Numbered from the stretch's first letter, positions 8,412-17,322 are shown. The stretch is DNA of 64,000 nt from Sporomusaceae bacterium UBA7701 (GCA_002482545.1 DLGF01000006.1:62001-126000), one strand, 5' to 3'. Notes: generated by a model from the letters alone, not told the origin. Translations and numbers: made by a program.

Positions 8412-8912
8412 CTAATAGCCGATAACCACCAAACTATCGATGAGCGCAAATAACTGCTCCAGATGGCAAAGCCGCTTTATGGTATTCTGGTAAAATTCGC
8501 TCCGGTTTTGCTGCCCTTGCCGGATGACCGGCACCAGCAGCACTCCGTGCCGGACCACCGGCGACTCGGCGAATTTGCACAGGTTTTTCCAGATATTGCT
8601 GATTTCACCTTTTTCCACTTCGACCGCCACTTGCAGTCCGGTGTGGTAAAAATCGATTTCGAAATTGAGCCCGCGCTTAAACAGCGGCTCAAACTTCCGG
8701 TTGGTCACCGAGTGCAGGAATCCGAGCCTGGTCAAGTCCTCCACCAACACCCGCTCAGCCTCGACGCTTTTGCGGAAAGGAGTGTTGCGGATATCGGCCA
8801 GGGCCTGACGATTGCCGCAAACAGCCTGGCATAACCCTTCCAGGGCGGGATTGGCCTTCTTTCGGTAAATATATTGCCAAGGCGGAAACTCAGATATCCG
8901 ATTATCGGCCAT
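8412..8912 (-). CDS. PD-(D/E)XK-type protein resembling BglII-family restriction endonucleases
   Basis: A 166-residue soluble protein. The centre has NFEIDFYHTGLQVAVEVEKGE, which fits the D-x(n)-E-x-(K/E) metal-binding layout of PD-(D/E)XK nucleases. The following NLCKFAESPVVRHGVLLVPV resembles the helix and beta-strand after the active site in BglII-like enzymes. No methyltransferase lies nearby, so a classical restriction pair is not supported; a repair or orphan nuclease is possible. The start is ATG 8912, six bases after AGGGGG; ATG 8918 directly abuts the SD and is less likely. Confidence 0.55.
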   Translation of the reverse strand: MADNRISEFPPWQYIYRKKANPALEGLCQAVCGNRQALADIRNTPFRKSVEAERVLVEDLTRLGFLHSVTNRKFEPLFKRGLNFEIDFYHTGLQVAVEVEKGEISNIWKNLCKFAESPVVRHGVLLVPVIRQGQQNRSEFYQNTIKRLCHLEQLFALIDSLVVIGY

Positions 8913-8974
8913 CGCCATCCCCCTGCTGCCAACGGCATAAAATGAAGCTTTCGCCCGCAGTCCTCCGGTTTTCC

Positions 8975-9005
8975 GGGATAATAAAAGCATTCATTGCTGA
9001 ATGCT
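8975..9005 (-). terminator. terminator hairpin on the far side of repeat copy 1
   Basis: Minus-strand AGCATTCA-GCA-ATGAATGCT hairpin followed by TTTATTAT. It lies beyond the repeat relative to the SpoIID-like gene and probably ends read-through from it. Confidence 0.6.
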
Positions 9006-9343
9006 CAGATTGTTGACAAACCCATGCTGGCGAGAAAGGTCCAGATGCACGTCCTGATTTCGAAGGTTCTTTCAGCGTTCGCTGCTTATCTGCAAATCAA
9101 TCCACGAACCGTGTGCGGGCCGCACCGGAAGAGCGTATTGCCGGAAGATGTTTATTAAGCTGCGGGAAGCGACAGCGTCGGAGCGTTCATAAACATCTTC
9201 CGCGTTCAGGCAGAAAGTTGCGTACTTCGGGCGTACGCAAGCAAGCGCTCTAGAGCCAAGTGCGCAAGTTCTTAGCGCGCATGCTTAGAGCCGCGGCCTA
9301 CCTCTTGCGGGTGCGACGCAGATGGGCCTTTCTCGCCAGCCTG
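9006..9343 (+). repeat. interspersed terminal-inverted-repeat element, copy 1 (longest)
   Basis: The terminal inverted repeat begins at 9023 (CATGCTGGCGAGAAAGGTCC) and ends at 9343 (GGGCCTTTCTCGCCAGCCTG). A conserved outer extension CAGATTGTTGACAAACCC precedes it. The interior holds an inner inverted repeat GGAAGATGTTTAT (9143-9155) / ATAAACATCTTCC (9189-9201) and a module shared with copies 2 and 3 (GCGTACTTCGGGCGTACGC onward). It ends within two bases of the stop codon of the SpoIID-like gene. No transposase or credible ORF is inside. Confidence 0.9.
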
Positions 9344-9344
9344 C

Positions 9345-10364
9345 TCAATTCCACAATTGAGTGATGTCCGCGCCCACATAATAGTGTTTGAGGATATCCT
9401 CGGCCTTCCAGCCATCCTGGGCATAGGTATAGGCTCCCCACTGGCAAAGCCCTACGCCGTTCCCCCATCCCCGGCCTTTAAAGGTGAAGCTGGTTCCGTC
9501 ATAGGTCATTTCGTCCACCAGCGTGGACTTGAGCCGGTCAAATCCTACGGATTTGCGGAATTCCGCCCCGTATACCCGGGCGTCGCCGGCGCCGATATAC
9601 AGAATTCTTCCCGAAGGACCCTTCGCCAAGATAGTGATATCGCGGGGATTTCCGCGGTAGCCCACCGCTGCCGCCACTTCCGAGCCGGGGATGGTCACCG
9701 TCCAAGACTGAAGCTCGGCGGGAGTATATTTGAAGCTATTGTCGGTAACCGGCTGAAAATACGGCGTGGGATGAGGAATTTCCCTCGGGAAACTTTCTTC
9801 CCGGGTAGCCGCGATTTGCCCGTTGCTGGAACTGTAAATGGCGTTGACCAGACTGCCGGCATAAAGAAGGACCTGGCCCCGCGTGCTCCGCACCGCCTCT
9901 TTGACCGTATCGTTGACCTTTTGCGGCCCGAAGGCCTGCAGTTCCTCCTTGGCGGTGCTCACATCCGCGTTATGGAGTTTCCGAATTGTACCGGCCTCGA
10001 TCGCGTTCAGAGTCAGCGTCCGGGAGGCGACGGCCTGGGCCCTGAGAGCCTCCAGCGGCCACCTTGGTTCCATCTCCTGGGCGATGACCCCTTCCAGGTA
10101 TTTCTCCAGCGGCATGCGCTCCACCGTTCCCCGGTCAGCCATCCATACCGAGACGGTCGGCTCATTCCTGTATTTGCCGACATCCAGCCAGGGGACGCCC
10201 GGAATGGGCTGGACCGGCGCCTGGGGCGCGGGAACGGGAGCCGGCAGGGGCGCCGGCGGAGCCGGTTTTTCGGCGGGAGGCCGTAGTAGCGTAAATGCTC
10301 CCGCGGCAATTGCGATAACGAAAACCGCTAACAGGGCGATATTGAAGTTCTTAAAATTACGCAT
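9345..10364 (-). CDS. SpoIID/LytB domain protein
   Basis: A 339-residue membrane-anchored protein. Residues about 8-28 form a signal anchor, followed by a Pro/Ala-rich linker (30-55) and a SpoIID domain (about 75-335). The landmarks EYLEGV-type LEKYLEGVIAQEMEP, ALRAQAVASRT, the GRGWGNGVGLCQWGA segment and the terminal ILKHYY are all present. SpoIID proteins are lytic transglycosylases acting on denuded glycan during engulfment; LytB-type relatives modify amidase activity. Whether this is the sporulation SpoIID or a vegetative paralogue cannot be told, because spoIIQ/spoIIID-type neighbours are absent. The stop codon lies inside a small hairpin adjoining repeat copy 1. Confidence 0.9.
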   Translation of the reverse strand: MRNFKNFNIALLAVFVIAIAAGAFTLLRPPAEKPAPPAPLPAPVPAPQAPVQPIPGVPWLDVGKYRNEPTVSVWMADRGTVERMPLEKYLEGVIAQEMEPRWPLEALRAQAVASRTLTLNAIEAGTIRKLHNADVSTAKEELQAFGPQKVNDTVKEAVRSTRGQVLLYAGSLVNAIYSSSNGQIAATREESFPREIPHPTPYFQPVTDNSFKYTPAELQSWTVTIPGSEVAAAVGYRGNPRDITILAKGPSGRILYIGAGDARVYGAEFRKSVGFDRLKSTLVDEMTYDGTSFTFKGRGWGNGVGLCQWGAYTYAQDGWKAEDILKHYYVGADITQLWN

Positions 10365-10407
10365 CCTCCCACCTCATCCCTAGTATGGCAGGATGGAGAA
10401 CGTTTAT

Positions 10408-11070
10408 TCATCTTTCCTCGGTTTGAACACCGGGAAGTTCACTTTCCCAGCTCCGGCCGGTTTTATCGGCGGTGTCAGCGGCAACCGGCAACTTGGGCTC
10501 CTTTTGGAGAAAGCCGGTGAACATCGCTTGCAGTTTCGCCGGCTCCTCGGTAAACACCAGGTAGAGATGCAAAGGAATCGTCGTGACGAAAAAGATCCCG
10601 ATAGAATATTGAATGGCCCGAAGCACCGAAAGGCCGCCAAGAGCCTTCTGAAGCCAGACGGAGTGGTCCGGGAAAAGCAGCCCCAACCCGGTGACGGTAC
10701 CGGTTGTCACAGCCAGGCCCCAGGTGGTGAAAAGCATTTTTTGCCCGGGATTATAGCGGCCGAAATTGGGATGATGCTCGGTTACAAACAGGTAATACCG
10801 CAAAAAGCTGCGCATATGCGCCCAGTCCCGGGGCAGCAGCAATACTTCGGTAAATTTCCCGGTGGCAATATAATAATAGACCTGTCCGGCAAGATTGACT
10901 GCCAGAATCAACCCAAAACAGCCGTGAAGCTTGCGGACCAGACTCATCGGCCACTGAAGCCAGAGCGGCGGATGATGGATATAAAAGCCTGTAGCGAGCA
11001 GGATCACGACCGACGTGACCATCGTCCAGTGAAAAATCCGCACAGGCAGCGGATGCAGCAGCAGTTTCAT
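10408..11070 (-). CDS. b-type cytochrome membrane subunit (cytochrome b561 / formate dehydrogenase gamma-like)
   Basis: A 220-residue integral membrane protein with four helices, starting HPLPVRIFHWTMVTSVVILLATGFYIH. The first His-containing helix, KLHGCFGLILAVNL, and the final FFVTTIPLHLYLVF carry the His residues expected to ligate heme. This is the fold of the membrane anchors of hydrogenases and formate dehydrogenases, which pass electrons to quinone. No catalytic subunit lies next to it, so its partner is unknown. SD GGGAGGGG precedes ATG 11070; the SpoIID-like gene follows 43 bases downstream. Confidence 0.85.
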   Translation of the reverse strand: MKLLLHPLPVRIFHWTMVTSVVILLATGFYIHHPPLWLQWPMSLVRKLHGCFGLILAVNLAGQVYYYIATGKFTEVLLLPRDWAHMRSFLRYYLFVTEHHPNFGRYNPGQKMLFTTWGLAVTTGTVTGLGLLFPDHSVWLQKALGGLSVLRAIQYSIGIFFVTTIPLHLYLVFTEEPAKLQAMFTGFLQKEPKLPVAADTADKTGRSWESELPGVQTEER

Positions 11071-11141
11071 CGGCTAACCCCTCCCGACGCGCATGCCTTC
11101 ATTGTGCCTCGAAGGGCTGCCGTTTATGCCTACGGCCAAGC

Positions 11142-11171
11142 AAAAAGAGACACCCGCATCCGGGTGTCTCT
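11142..11171 (-). terminator. terminator hairpin L beside repeat copy 2
   Basis: Hairpin AGAGACACCC-GGATGC-type loop-GGGTGTCTCT with TTTTTG after it on the minus strand. Its near-identical twin sits at 11370-11395 on the other side of the repeat. Confidence 0.8.
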
Positions 11172-11369
11172 CAGATTGTTGACAAACCCAGGCTGGCGAG
11201 AAAAGTCCAGGTGCAAGGCGCACCGGAAGAGCGCGCCGCGCCGCGTACTTCGGGCGTACGCAAGCAAGCGCTCTGAGGAGCAAGTGCGCAAGTTCTTAGC
11301 GCGCATGCGCTTAGAACTGCGGCCTACCTCTTGCGGGTGCGACGCAGATGGGCCTTTCTCGCCAGCCTG
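11172..11369 (+). repeat. interspersed terminal-inverted-repeat element, copy 2
   Basis: Terminal inverted repeats CAGGCTGGCGAGAAAAGTCC (from 11189) and GGGCCTTTCTCGCCAGCCTG (to 11369), with outer extension CAGATTGTTGACAAACCC at 11172. The interior of about 130 bp is a shortened version of copy 1: it keeps the GCGTACTTCGGGCGTACGC and TACCTCTTGCGGGTGCGACGC modules but lacks the GGAAGATGTTTAT inverted repeat. Confidence 0.92.
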
Positions 11370-11395
11370 AGAGACGCCCGCATCCGGGCGTCTCT
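11370..11395 (-). repeat. duplicated terminator hairpin R beside repeat copy 2
   Basis: AGAGACGCCC / GGGCGTCTCT stem, the twin of the hairpin at 11146-11171. The two copies differ at one base pair by a compensatory change (A-T versus G-C). This copy has no T-tract: the repeat element begins immediately after it on the minus strand. Confidence 0.85.
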
Positions 11396-11404
11396 TCAGC
11401 GTGC

Positions 11405-11797
11405 CTATCCGAAAAACTTGATGGTCAGTTCGGGAAGATACTTGGGCAGGGCCGCGAAAACATCGGCGCTGAAAGCGGCCTCGTCGGCGATCATCCGCTC
11501 CAGGGCGGCCCGTTCGACCAGCACATAAGGCTTGACGACCCCCAGGAAAGGATGATGGACCTCGGACTCCAGCTTGCCGCTTTCCGTTTTGACGACCTGG
11601 ATACCCGCCAGGTGGAACGTGTACTCTCCGACCACCTGTCCGTTTTCGGTGACTTGCATCCCCACCCGGTTCTCTTTGTTGGCCAAAAAGGCGTTGATCA
11701 TCGACAGCAGGTAGGGGTGTTTCTCCCGCACCGCGGCCAGCACCCGCTCGCGGAAAGGTACAAATTGATCAAGAATCAGCCTGTCAAGGTCGTTCAT
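11405..11797 (-). CDS. hypothetical protein (130 residues)
   Basis: A small soluble protein with a helical N-terminus (FVPFRERVLAAVREKHPYLLSMINAFL), a central beta segment (RVGMQVTENGQVVGEYTFHLAGI) and a C-terminal LERMIADEAAFSADVFAALPKYLPELTIKFFG. The middle faintly recalls SCP2-like lipid-binding folds, but this is not firm enough for a family call. The start is ATG 11797 with GGAGGTG seven bases upstream. It ends 10 bases before the duplicated hairpin flanking repeat copy 2. Downstream, after the repeat, lies the b-type cytochrome gene. Confidence 0.75.
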   Translation of the reverse strand: MNDLDRLILDQFVPFRERVLAAVREKHPYLLSMINAFLANKENRVGMQVTENGQVVGEYTFHLAGIQVVKTESGKLESEVHHPFLGVVKPYVLVERAALERMIADEAAFSADVFAALPKYLPELTIKFFG

Positions 11798-11926
11798 TGC
11801 CATCACCTCCGGTTGTATTCGGCACACCCTAAGTATACGCAGATAACCGCCGGCTTATGAATGGCTTTCGCTTCGCCGCCCCGCCGGCGCCATGCCTATT
11901 TATACCTGTTCATACCTAATTCACGC

Positions 11927-14900
11927 CTATTTATAATAGTTAACTCCTGCGGCGAACAAGTGCTGCTCTTTTTCCCCCGGCACATTGACCGCCACCAGGG
12001 AACCGACCCGCTCCGAATGGGCCATTTTGCCCAGCACCCGTCCATCCGGGCTGGTGATGGCTTCCACCGCCTCGGCCGACCCGTTGGGATTGAACCTCAG
12101 ATCATAGGAGGGATTGCCGGCAAAGTCAACATACTGGGCGGCGATCTGCCCGTTTTGCCGCAGCCGTTCCACCTCGCCAGGTCCGGCCACGAACCGGCCC
12201 TCCCCGTGGGAAACGGGAAGGGTGTGGATATCGCCGGTCTTCAGATTGGCGAACCAGGGAGACAGGGTGGACACCACCTTGGTGCGCACCATTGTCGCCA
12301 CGTGGCGGCCGACGGTATTGTACGTCAGGGTGGGGCACTCCGCCGTCATTTCGTCAATGATCCGCCCATAGGGCACCAGCCCGAGCTTGATGAGCGCCTG
12401 GAAGCCGTTGCAGATGCCGAGCATCAGTCCGTCCCGCTGCTCCAGAAGCGCGGTTACCGCCTCTTTGACCCGCGGATTGCGGAACATAGTGGCGATGAAT
12501 TTCGCCGACCCGTCCGGCTCGTCCCCGGCGCTGAACCCTCCGGGGATCATAATGATTTGCGAATGATTGATCTCCCGCACCAGCGCCGCGATCGACTCTT
12601 CCACATCGCTCACCGTCAGGTTGCGGATGACGAGGGTTTCGGTGAGGGCCCCCGCGGCTTGGAAGGCCCGGGCGGAATCGTACTCGCTGTTGGTTCCGGG
12701 AAAAGCGGTGATCAGGACCCTTGGCCGGGCAAAGCTTGGACCCGGCCGTTTCCCGCCGCGCGTTTCAGAAAGAATTTCCCGGGGGTTCTCCGCCGCTGTT
12801 CCCAGGTCGCGGGTCGGGAAAATCGCGCCAAGCGGTTTTTCCCAGGCGGCGAAAGCTTCATCCAGCGTTATCGCGGCTCCGCCCGCTTGAATGACAGCCT
12901 GTTCCCGGGTAAAGCCCAACTCCTGATAGCCGGTTTCGCCGAAAGCCGCCGGCAGATCAAGCCCGGCATCCACTTCCAGGACGATCGAACCGTAGTTGGG
13001 CGCGAACAGTTCGGCCGGTCCGAGGTTTGCGGTCAGTTCGACGCCCACCCGGTTGCCGAAGGCCATTTTGCTGAGCGCGGCCGCCAGACCGCCGACACGG
13101 ACCGTCCCGGACGCCAAGACCTTGCCCCCGGTGATCAGTTCTCGCACTTTAGCATAATTTTTCGTCAGAACGGCAAAATCCGGCTCTTCCCGGTCGTCCC
13201 GCGGCGCCGGCACCAGCACCAGGCGGCTGCCGGCCTTCTTAAACTCCTGGGAAACCAGTTGCCGGGCGTCCATGGTCGTTACCGCGAACGCGACCAGCGA
13301 CGGCGGCACATGAAGGTCCATAAAGGTGCCGGACATGCTGTCCTTGCCGCCGATGGCGGGAATGCCGAGCTTTTTCTGGGCGCGCAAGGCCCCCAAAAGC
13401 GCGCTGAAGGGCTTGCCCCAGCGAACCGGGTCTTGTCCCAGTTTCTCGAAATATTCCTGGAGGGTCAGCCGCACTTTGCGATAATCCCCGCCGAGAGCGA
13501 CCACCTTGGTCACCGCTTCGACCACGGCAAACAGCGCCCCGTGATAGGGGCTCCAGTAGCCGATCCTGGGATTGAACCCGTAAGTCATGACCGACGCGGT
13601 GGTTGTTTCGCCCTCGAGAACAGGCAGTTTGGCCGCCATGCCTTCGGCGGGAGTAGCCTGGTACTTGCCGCCGTGGGGCATCAATACCGTGGCGGCCCCC
13701 ACACTGTTGTCAAAGCGTTCGACCAGGCCCCGTTGCCCGGCCACATTCAGGTCCTGCAGGTTGTTCAGCCAGACTTCCCGCAGATCGCCTGCGCCCCGGA
13801 GCTTCGTCGCCGCTGTGAAATAATTTCCGTCGTCGGAAGGAGCCTTGACTTCTACGCCGGCAGTCTGCCGGACGCCGTTGGTATCGAGAAAATCCCGGCT
13901 GATGTCCACAATGGCTTTGCCCCGCCAGGCCATTTTGAGCCGTCGCTCCGCCGTCACCTCGGCGACCGGGGTGACTTCCAGATTTTCGCTACGGGCCAGT
14001 TCGCTGAAGGTTGCGGCATCAGCCGCCGCCACGACGACCGCCATTCGTTCCTGGGATTCGGAAATGGCCAGTTCGGTGCCGTCCAGCCCTTCGTATTTCT
14101 TCGGCACGGCATCAAGGTTGATGCTCAGCCCGTCACTCAACTCGCCGATGGCGACCGATACGCCGCCGGCGCCAAAATCGTTGCACTTTTTTATCAGACG
14201 GCTGGCTTCCGGCCGGCGGAAGAGCCGCAGAATCTTATGCTCCGTCGGGGCATCGCCCTTCTGCACTTCCGCGCCGCAGGTCGCCAGCGATTCCTCGGTA
14301 TGCTCCTTGGAAGAGCCGGTCGCACCGCCGCAGCCGTCCCGTCCGGTCCGGCCCCCCACCAGGAGAACGACATCGCCGGGAACGGGGGTCCGGCGAACGA
14401 CGTTTCGCCTCGGCACCGCTCCGATAACCGCGCCGACTTCCATCCGTTTGGCCACAAAGCCTTCGTCGTAAACTTCGGCCACCTGCCCCGTCGCCAGGCC
14501 AATCTGGTTGCCGTAGGAACTATACCCGGTCGCGGCGGCAATGGTGATTTTACGCTGAGGCAACTTGCCCGGCAGCGTCTTTTCGATCGGCGTCCGCGGA
14601 TCGCCGCTGCCGGTGACCCGCATTGCCTGGTAGACAAAAGCCCGGCCGGACAAGGGGTCGCGGATGGCGCCGCCCAGGCAGGTGGCCGCCCCGCCAAAAG
14701 GCTCGATTTCCGTAGGGTGATTATGGGTCTCGTTCTTGAACATCAACAGCCATTCTTCCTTTCGGCCGTTCACGTCCACCTCCACCACCACACTGGCGGC
14801 GTTGATCTCCTCGGATTCCTCCAGATCGTCGAGCAAACCCTGTTTGCGCAGTTCCTTCATGCCCATCAGGGCGATGTCCATCAGGCAGAGTTCCTTCGGC

Positions 14901-15706
14901 CTGTCGCCGTACACCGCCTTCCTGGCGGCCAGATACTCGCCGTAGGCCGCCTGGATCGGCGCGGAATACCGCCCGTCGTCAATCCGGACCTCTTTGATCT
15001 CCGTCAGAAAGGTAGTGTGCCGGCAGTGGTCGGACCAGTATGTATCGATGACCTTGATTTCGGTAAAGGTGGGATCACGGTGTTCCTGGTCCCGGAAGTA
15101 GGCCTGGCAGGACGCCAGATCCTCCTGGCTCATCGCCAGCCCCAGTTGCTGGTGAAGCTGCCGCAATTCGGACGCGCTCCTGGCGATGAAGCCATTCAGG
15201 GCAGGAACCTCAGGCGGCTCCTCCACCCGCATTTCCAAGGTGGCGGGCTTGTCCAGCGCAGCCTCCCGCGCTTCCACCGGATTGATGCAATAGGACTTGA
15301 TCCGGGCAAATTCCTCATCCGAGAGCTCGCCCTTGAGAATGACGACCTTCGCGGTGGCGACCTGGGGGCGCTCCTTCTGGGTCAGCATCTGGACGCACTG
15401 CGCCGCCGAATCGGCCCGCTGATCGTACTGGCCGGGCAGATATTCCATGGCGAAGACCCGGTCGGCCGCCGCCACGGTCAATTCCTCATCATAAACGTCA
15501 TCGAGATTCGGCTCCGCAAAGATCGTGTTCCGCGAGCGCAGATATTCCGCCTCGGTGATCCCCGCAACATCGTAACGATTTACGACGCGAACCGCTTGAA
15601 GGCCTTTCATGCCCAGGTTCTGCCTGAGTTCATTGCCCAGGCTCTGCGCTTCGACGTCAAACCCCGGCTTCTTTTCCACAAAAATCCGTCGCACTCTATT
15701 CGACAT
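11927..15706 (-). CDS. purL: phosphoribosylformylglycinamidine synthase, single-chain form
   Basis: A 1259-residue enzyme converting FGAR, ATP and glutamine to FGAM in purine synthesis. It is the fused large form with the glutaminase domain at the C-terminus, unlike the PurS/PurQ/PurL complex of Bacillus. Visible parts are the linker motif DTYWSDHCRHTTF, the ATP-site segments ETHNHPTEIEPFGGAATCLGG and KCNDFGAGGVSVAIGEL, and the class I amidotransferase with Cys1099 in LGICNGFQAL and HGEGRF later. This variant is common in Clostridia and Negativicutes. SD GGAG lies before ATG 15706. It is monocistronic here. Confidence 0.97.
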   Translation of the reverse strand: MSNRVRRIFVEKKPGFDVEAQSLGNELRQNLGMKGLQAVRVVNRYDVAGITEAEYLRSRNTIFAEPNLDDVYDEELTVAAADRVFAMEYLPGQYDQRADSAAQCVQMLTQKERPQVATAKVVILKGELSDEEFARIKSYCINPVEAREAALDKPATLEMRVEEPPEVPALNGFIARSASELRQLHQQLGLAMSQEDLASCQAYFRDQEHRDPTFTEIKVIDTYWSDHCRHTTFLTEIKEVRIDDGRYSAPIQAAYGEYLAARKAVYGDRPKELCLMDIALMGMKELRKQGLLDDLEESEEINAASVVVEVDVNGRKEEWLLMFKNETHNHPTEIEPFGGAATCLGGAIRDPLSGRAFVYQAMRVTGSGDPRTPIEKTLPGKLPQRKITIAAATGYSSYGNQIGLATGQVAEVYDEGFVAKRMEVGAVIGAVPRRNVVRRTPVPGDVVLLVGGRTGRDGCGGATGSSKEHTEESLATCGAEVQKGDAPTEHKILRLFRRPEASRLIKKCNDFGAGGVSVAIGELSDGLSINLDAVPKKYEGLDGTELAISESQERMAVVVAAADAATFSELARSENLEVTPVAEVTAERRLKMAWRGKAIVDISRDFLDTNGVRQTAGVEVKAPSDDGNYFTAATKLRGAGDLREVWLNNLQDLNVAGQRGLVERFDNSVGAATVLMPHGGKYQATPAEGMAAKLPVLEGETTTASVMTYGFNPRIGYWSPYHGALFAVVEAVTKVVALGGDYRKVRLTLQEYFEKLGQDPVRWGKPFSALLGALRAQKKLGIPAIGGKDSMSGTFMDLHVPPSLVAFAVTTMDARQLVSQEFKKAGSRLVLVPAPRDDREEPDFAVLTKNYAKVRELITGGKVLASGTVRVGGLAAALSKMAFGNRVGVELTANLGPAELFAPNYGSIVLEVDAGLDLPAAFGETGYQELGFTREQAVIQAGGAAITLDEAFAAWEKPLGAIFPTRDLGTAAENPREILSETRGGKRPGPSFARPRVLITAFPGTNSEYDSARAFQAAGALTETLVIRNLTVSDVEESIAALVREINHSQIIMIPGGFSAGDEPDGSAKFIATMFRNPRVKEAVTALLEQRDGLMLGICNGFQALIKLGLVPYGRIIDEMTAECPTLTYNTVGRHVATMVRTKVVSTLSPWFANLKTGDIHTLPVSHGEGRFVAGPGEVERLRQNGQIAAQYVDFAGNPSYDLRFNPNGSAEAVEAITSPDGRVLGKMAHSERVGSLVAVNVPGEKEQHLFAAGVNYYK

Positions 15707-15748
15707 GCTTCACGCTCCTTCGGGCGGTTATTTTCATTTATAAATAGT

Positions 15749-15778
15749 ATTGTATCATTTGCCGGCGCCAAAGGTCAA
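15749..15778 (-). promoter_or_regulatory. promoter of purL
   Basis: Minus strand -35 TTGACC (15778-15773), 18-bp spacer, -10 TACAAT (15754-15749), 43 bases before the start codon. Confidence 0.65.
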
Positions 15779-15814
15779 AGGCTCCCGCCAGTCCGGCCGG
15801 AGGGCGAATCCCCT

Positions 15815-15850
15815 GAAAAAAACCGCCGCCGCACTGTGCGCGGCGGTAAA
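15815..15850 (-). terminator. terminator of the GlcD-type oxidase gene
   Basis: Minus-strand stem ACCGCCGCGCA / TGCGGCGGCGGT with loop CAG, followed by seven T, just after the stop at 15854. Confidence 0.88.
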
Positions 15851-15853
15851 CGG

Positions 15854-17257
15854 CTACTCTACATCAAAAATTTTTCCGGGATTGAGGATCAGCTTGGGGT
15901 CCAGCGCGCGCTTCACGGCGCGCATCATGGTCAGTTGAACGGGATCGGAGTAGGTTTCCATCCATTGTTTCCGCTTGTAGCCAATGCCGTGTTCGCCTGA
16001 GAGCTTGCCCCCGATGGAGTACACATAATCAAAAATATCCCGGTGTATTTCGCTCAGGCGGTCGGGCCATTCGTCCTCCGGAATCGCCCCCTGCAGAATC
16101 GAGAGGTGGATATTCCCGTCACCGGCGTGGCTGACGGTTCTGGCGACGGCGTTATGTTTCCGGCAGATTCGGTCGAGTTCGCGGATGGCCTCCGGCATTT
16201 TGTCGACAGGAACGACGACATCCTCGTTACTGTGGATGAGCGTCTCGGCCCGCACCGCTTCGGCAAAGGCCTTGCGAGCCCGCCATATCTTGGCGGAGTC
16301 AGGCACCAGCACCGCCATTGCGCCGTTGGCGGAGGCGAGTTCGTCAATGGCCGCAGCCTTGTCCTCCAAGTCCTCTTCGCTGGCCCCTTCGATCTGCACG
16401 ATGGTATAATGCCCGGCCTCGTCATAGGGCAGTTTTTCCTTGGTGAACTGTTCGGCGCTCTTGATGGCGTTATTGTCCATGAACTCCACGCAGGCCGGCG
16501 CCAGCCCGGCCTTGGCCAATACCAGCACGATGCCGATCGCCTTGTCGATATCGGAAAAGACCAGCAGCAAATCCATCACATGCCGCGGCTTCGCCAAAAG
16601 CTTCAGCGTAACTTTGGTGATAATCCCCAGGGTGCCTTCCGAGCCCATGATCAGCTGCTCCAGGGGATAGCCGGTGCTGCATTTCCTCAGCCGCCCTCCC
16701 AGCGTCGTTATCTCGCCGGTCGGAGTGACGACTTCGAGCGCGTATACCTGGTCGCGGGTAGTTCCATACTTGATGGCCCGGTTTCCGCCGGCGTTGGTGG
16801 CGGCATTGCCGCCGATAAAGCAGCTGTCGCCGCTGCAGGGATCGCCGGCGTAGAACAGGCCGGCCTCGCCGGCCGCCTTCTGGACCTCCTCCGTCCTGGC
16901 GCCGGCCTCCACCACCATGTACATGGCTTCCGCGTTGATCTCCAATATCTTATTCATCTTCTCCATGGCTACGACGATTCCGCCGTAAACCGGCACCGCG
17001 CCGCAGGCCAGACCCGTTCCGGCGCCCCGGGGCACCAGGGGGACCAATTCGGCGTTGGCCAGTTTCACAATATCCGCCACCTGAGCGGCGGCTTCCGGGT
17101 ATACGACCACCTCGGGCATATGATGATACCGGGGATCGGTGACTTCGTCGTGACTGTAGGGATGTAACTTATCCGGGTCCAGAACGACGTTCCGCTCCCC
17201 GACAATCGCTTTTAGTTTGTCAATCACACCGGAACTGACCGGATTGTAATGGGACAT
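15854..17257 (-). CDS. FAD-linked oxidase, GlcD / D-lactate dehydrogenase type
   Basis: A 467-residue flavoprotein. The FAD-binding (PP-loop) domain covers about 40-220 with VPRGAGTGLACGAVPVYGGIVV and the glycine-rich CIGGN-type segment CFIGGNAATNAGGNRAIKYG. The C-terminal FAD-oxidase domain includes HAGDGNIHL and SGEHGIGYKRKQW. Such enzymes oxidise 2-hydroxy acids (glycolate, D-lactate) and often work with an FeS subunit or electron-transfer flavoprotein, neither of which is nearby, so the substrate is open. SD AAGGAGG lies before ATG 17257. Confidence 0.93.
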   Translation of the reverse strand: MSHYNPVSSGVIDKLKAIVGERNVVLDPDKLHPYSHDEVTDPRYHHMPEVVVYPEAAAQVADIVKLANAELVPLVPRGAGTGLACGAVPVYGGIVVAMEKMNKILEINAEAMYMVVEAGARTEEVQKAAGEAGLFYAGDPCSGDSCFIGGNAATNAGGNRAIKYGTTRDQVYALEVVTPTGEITTLGGRLRKCSTGYPLEQLIMGSEGTLGIITKVTLKLLAKPRHVMDLLLVFSDIDKAIGIVLVLAKAGLAPACVEFMDNNAIKSAEQFTKEKLPYDEAGHYTIVQIEGASEEDLEDKAAAIDELASANGAMAVLVPDSAKIWRARKAFAEAVRAETLIHSNEDVVVPVDKMPEAIRELDRICRKHNAVARTVSHAGDGNIHLSILQGAIPEDEWPDRLSEIHRDIFDYVYSIGGKLSGEHGIGYKRKQWMETYSDPVQLTMMRAVKRALDPKLILNPGKIFDVE

Positions 17258-17294
17258 CCATATAACCTCCTTAACCGCGCTGGCTTATTTAGTA

Positions 17295-17322
17295 ATTATA
17301 CCGCACTTGCCCCGGGAAGCAA
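17295..17322 (-). promoter_or_regulatory. promoter of the GlcD-type oxidase gene
   Basis: Minus strand perfect -10 TATAAT (17300-17295) with a weak -35 TTGCTT (17322-17317) at 16 bp. Confidence 0.55.

Noticed and set aside
8231..8449. 72-codon minus-strand frame over the 8.3-kb hairpin
   Set aside because: No SD, Arg-rich tail, and it overlaps the start of a stable hairpin and the end of the nuclease gene.
9290..9345. Short Arg-rich frames (VRRRWAFLA type) repeated at 9.3, 11.3, 29.5 kb
   Set aside because: They are translations of the repeat-element end, not genes; frame and neighbours change from copy to copy.
11861..16000. 1379-codon open frame antisense to purL
   Set aside because: purL is unambiguous by its motifs; the antisense frame is a codon-bias shadow without any recognisable domain.
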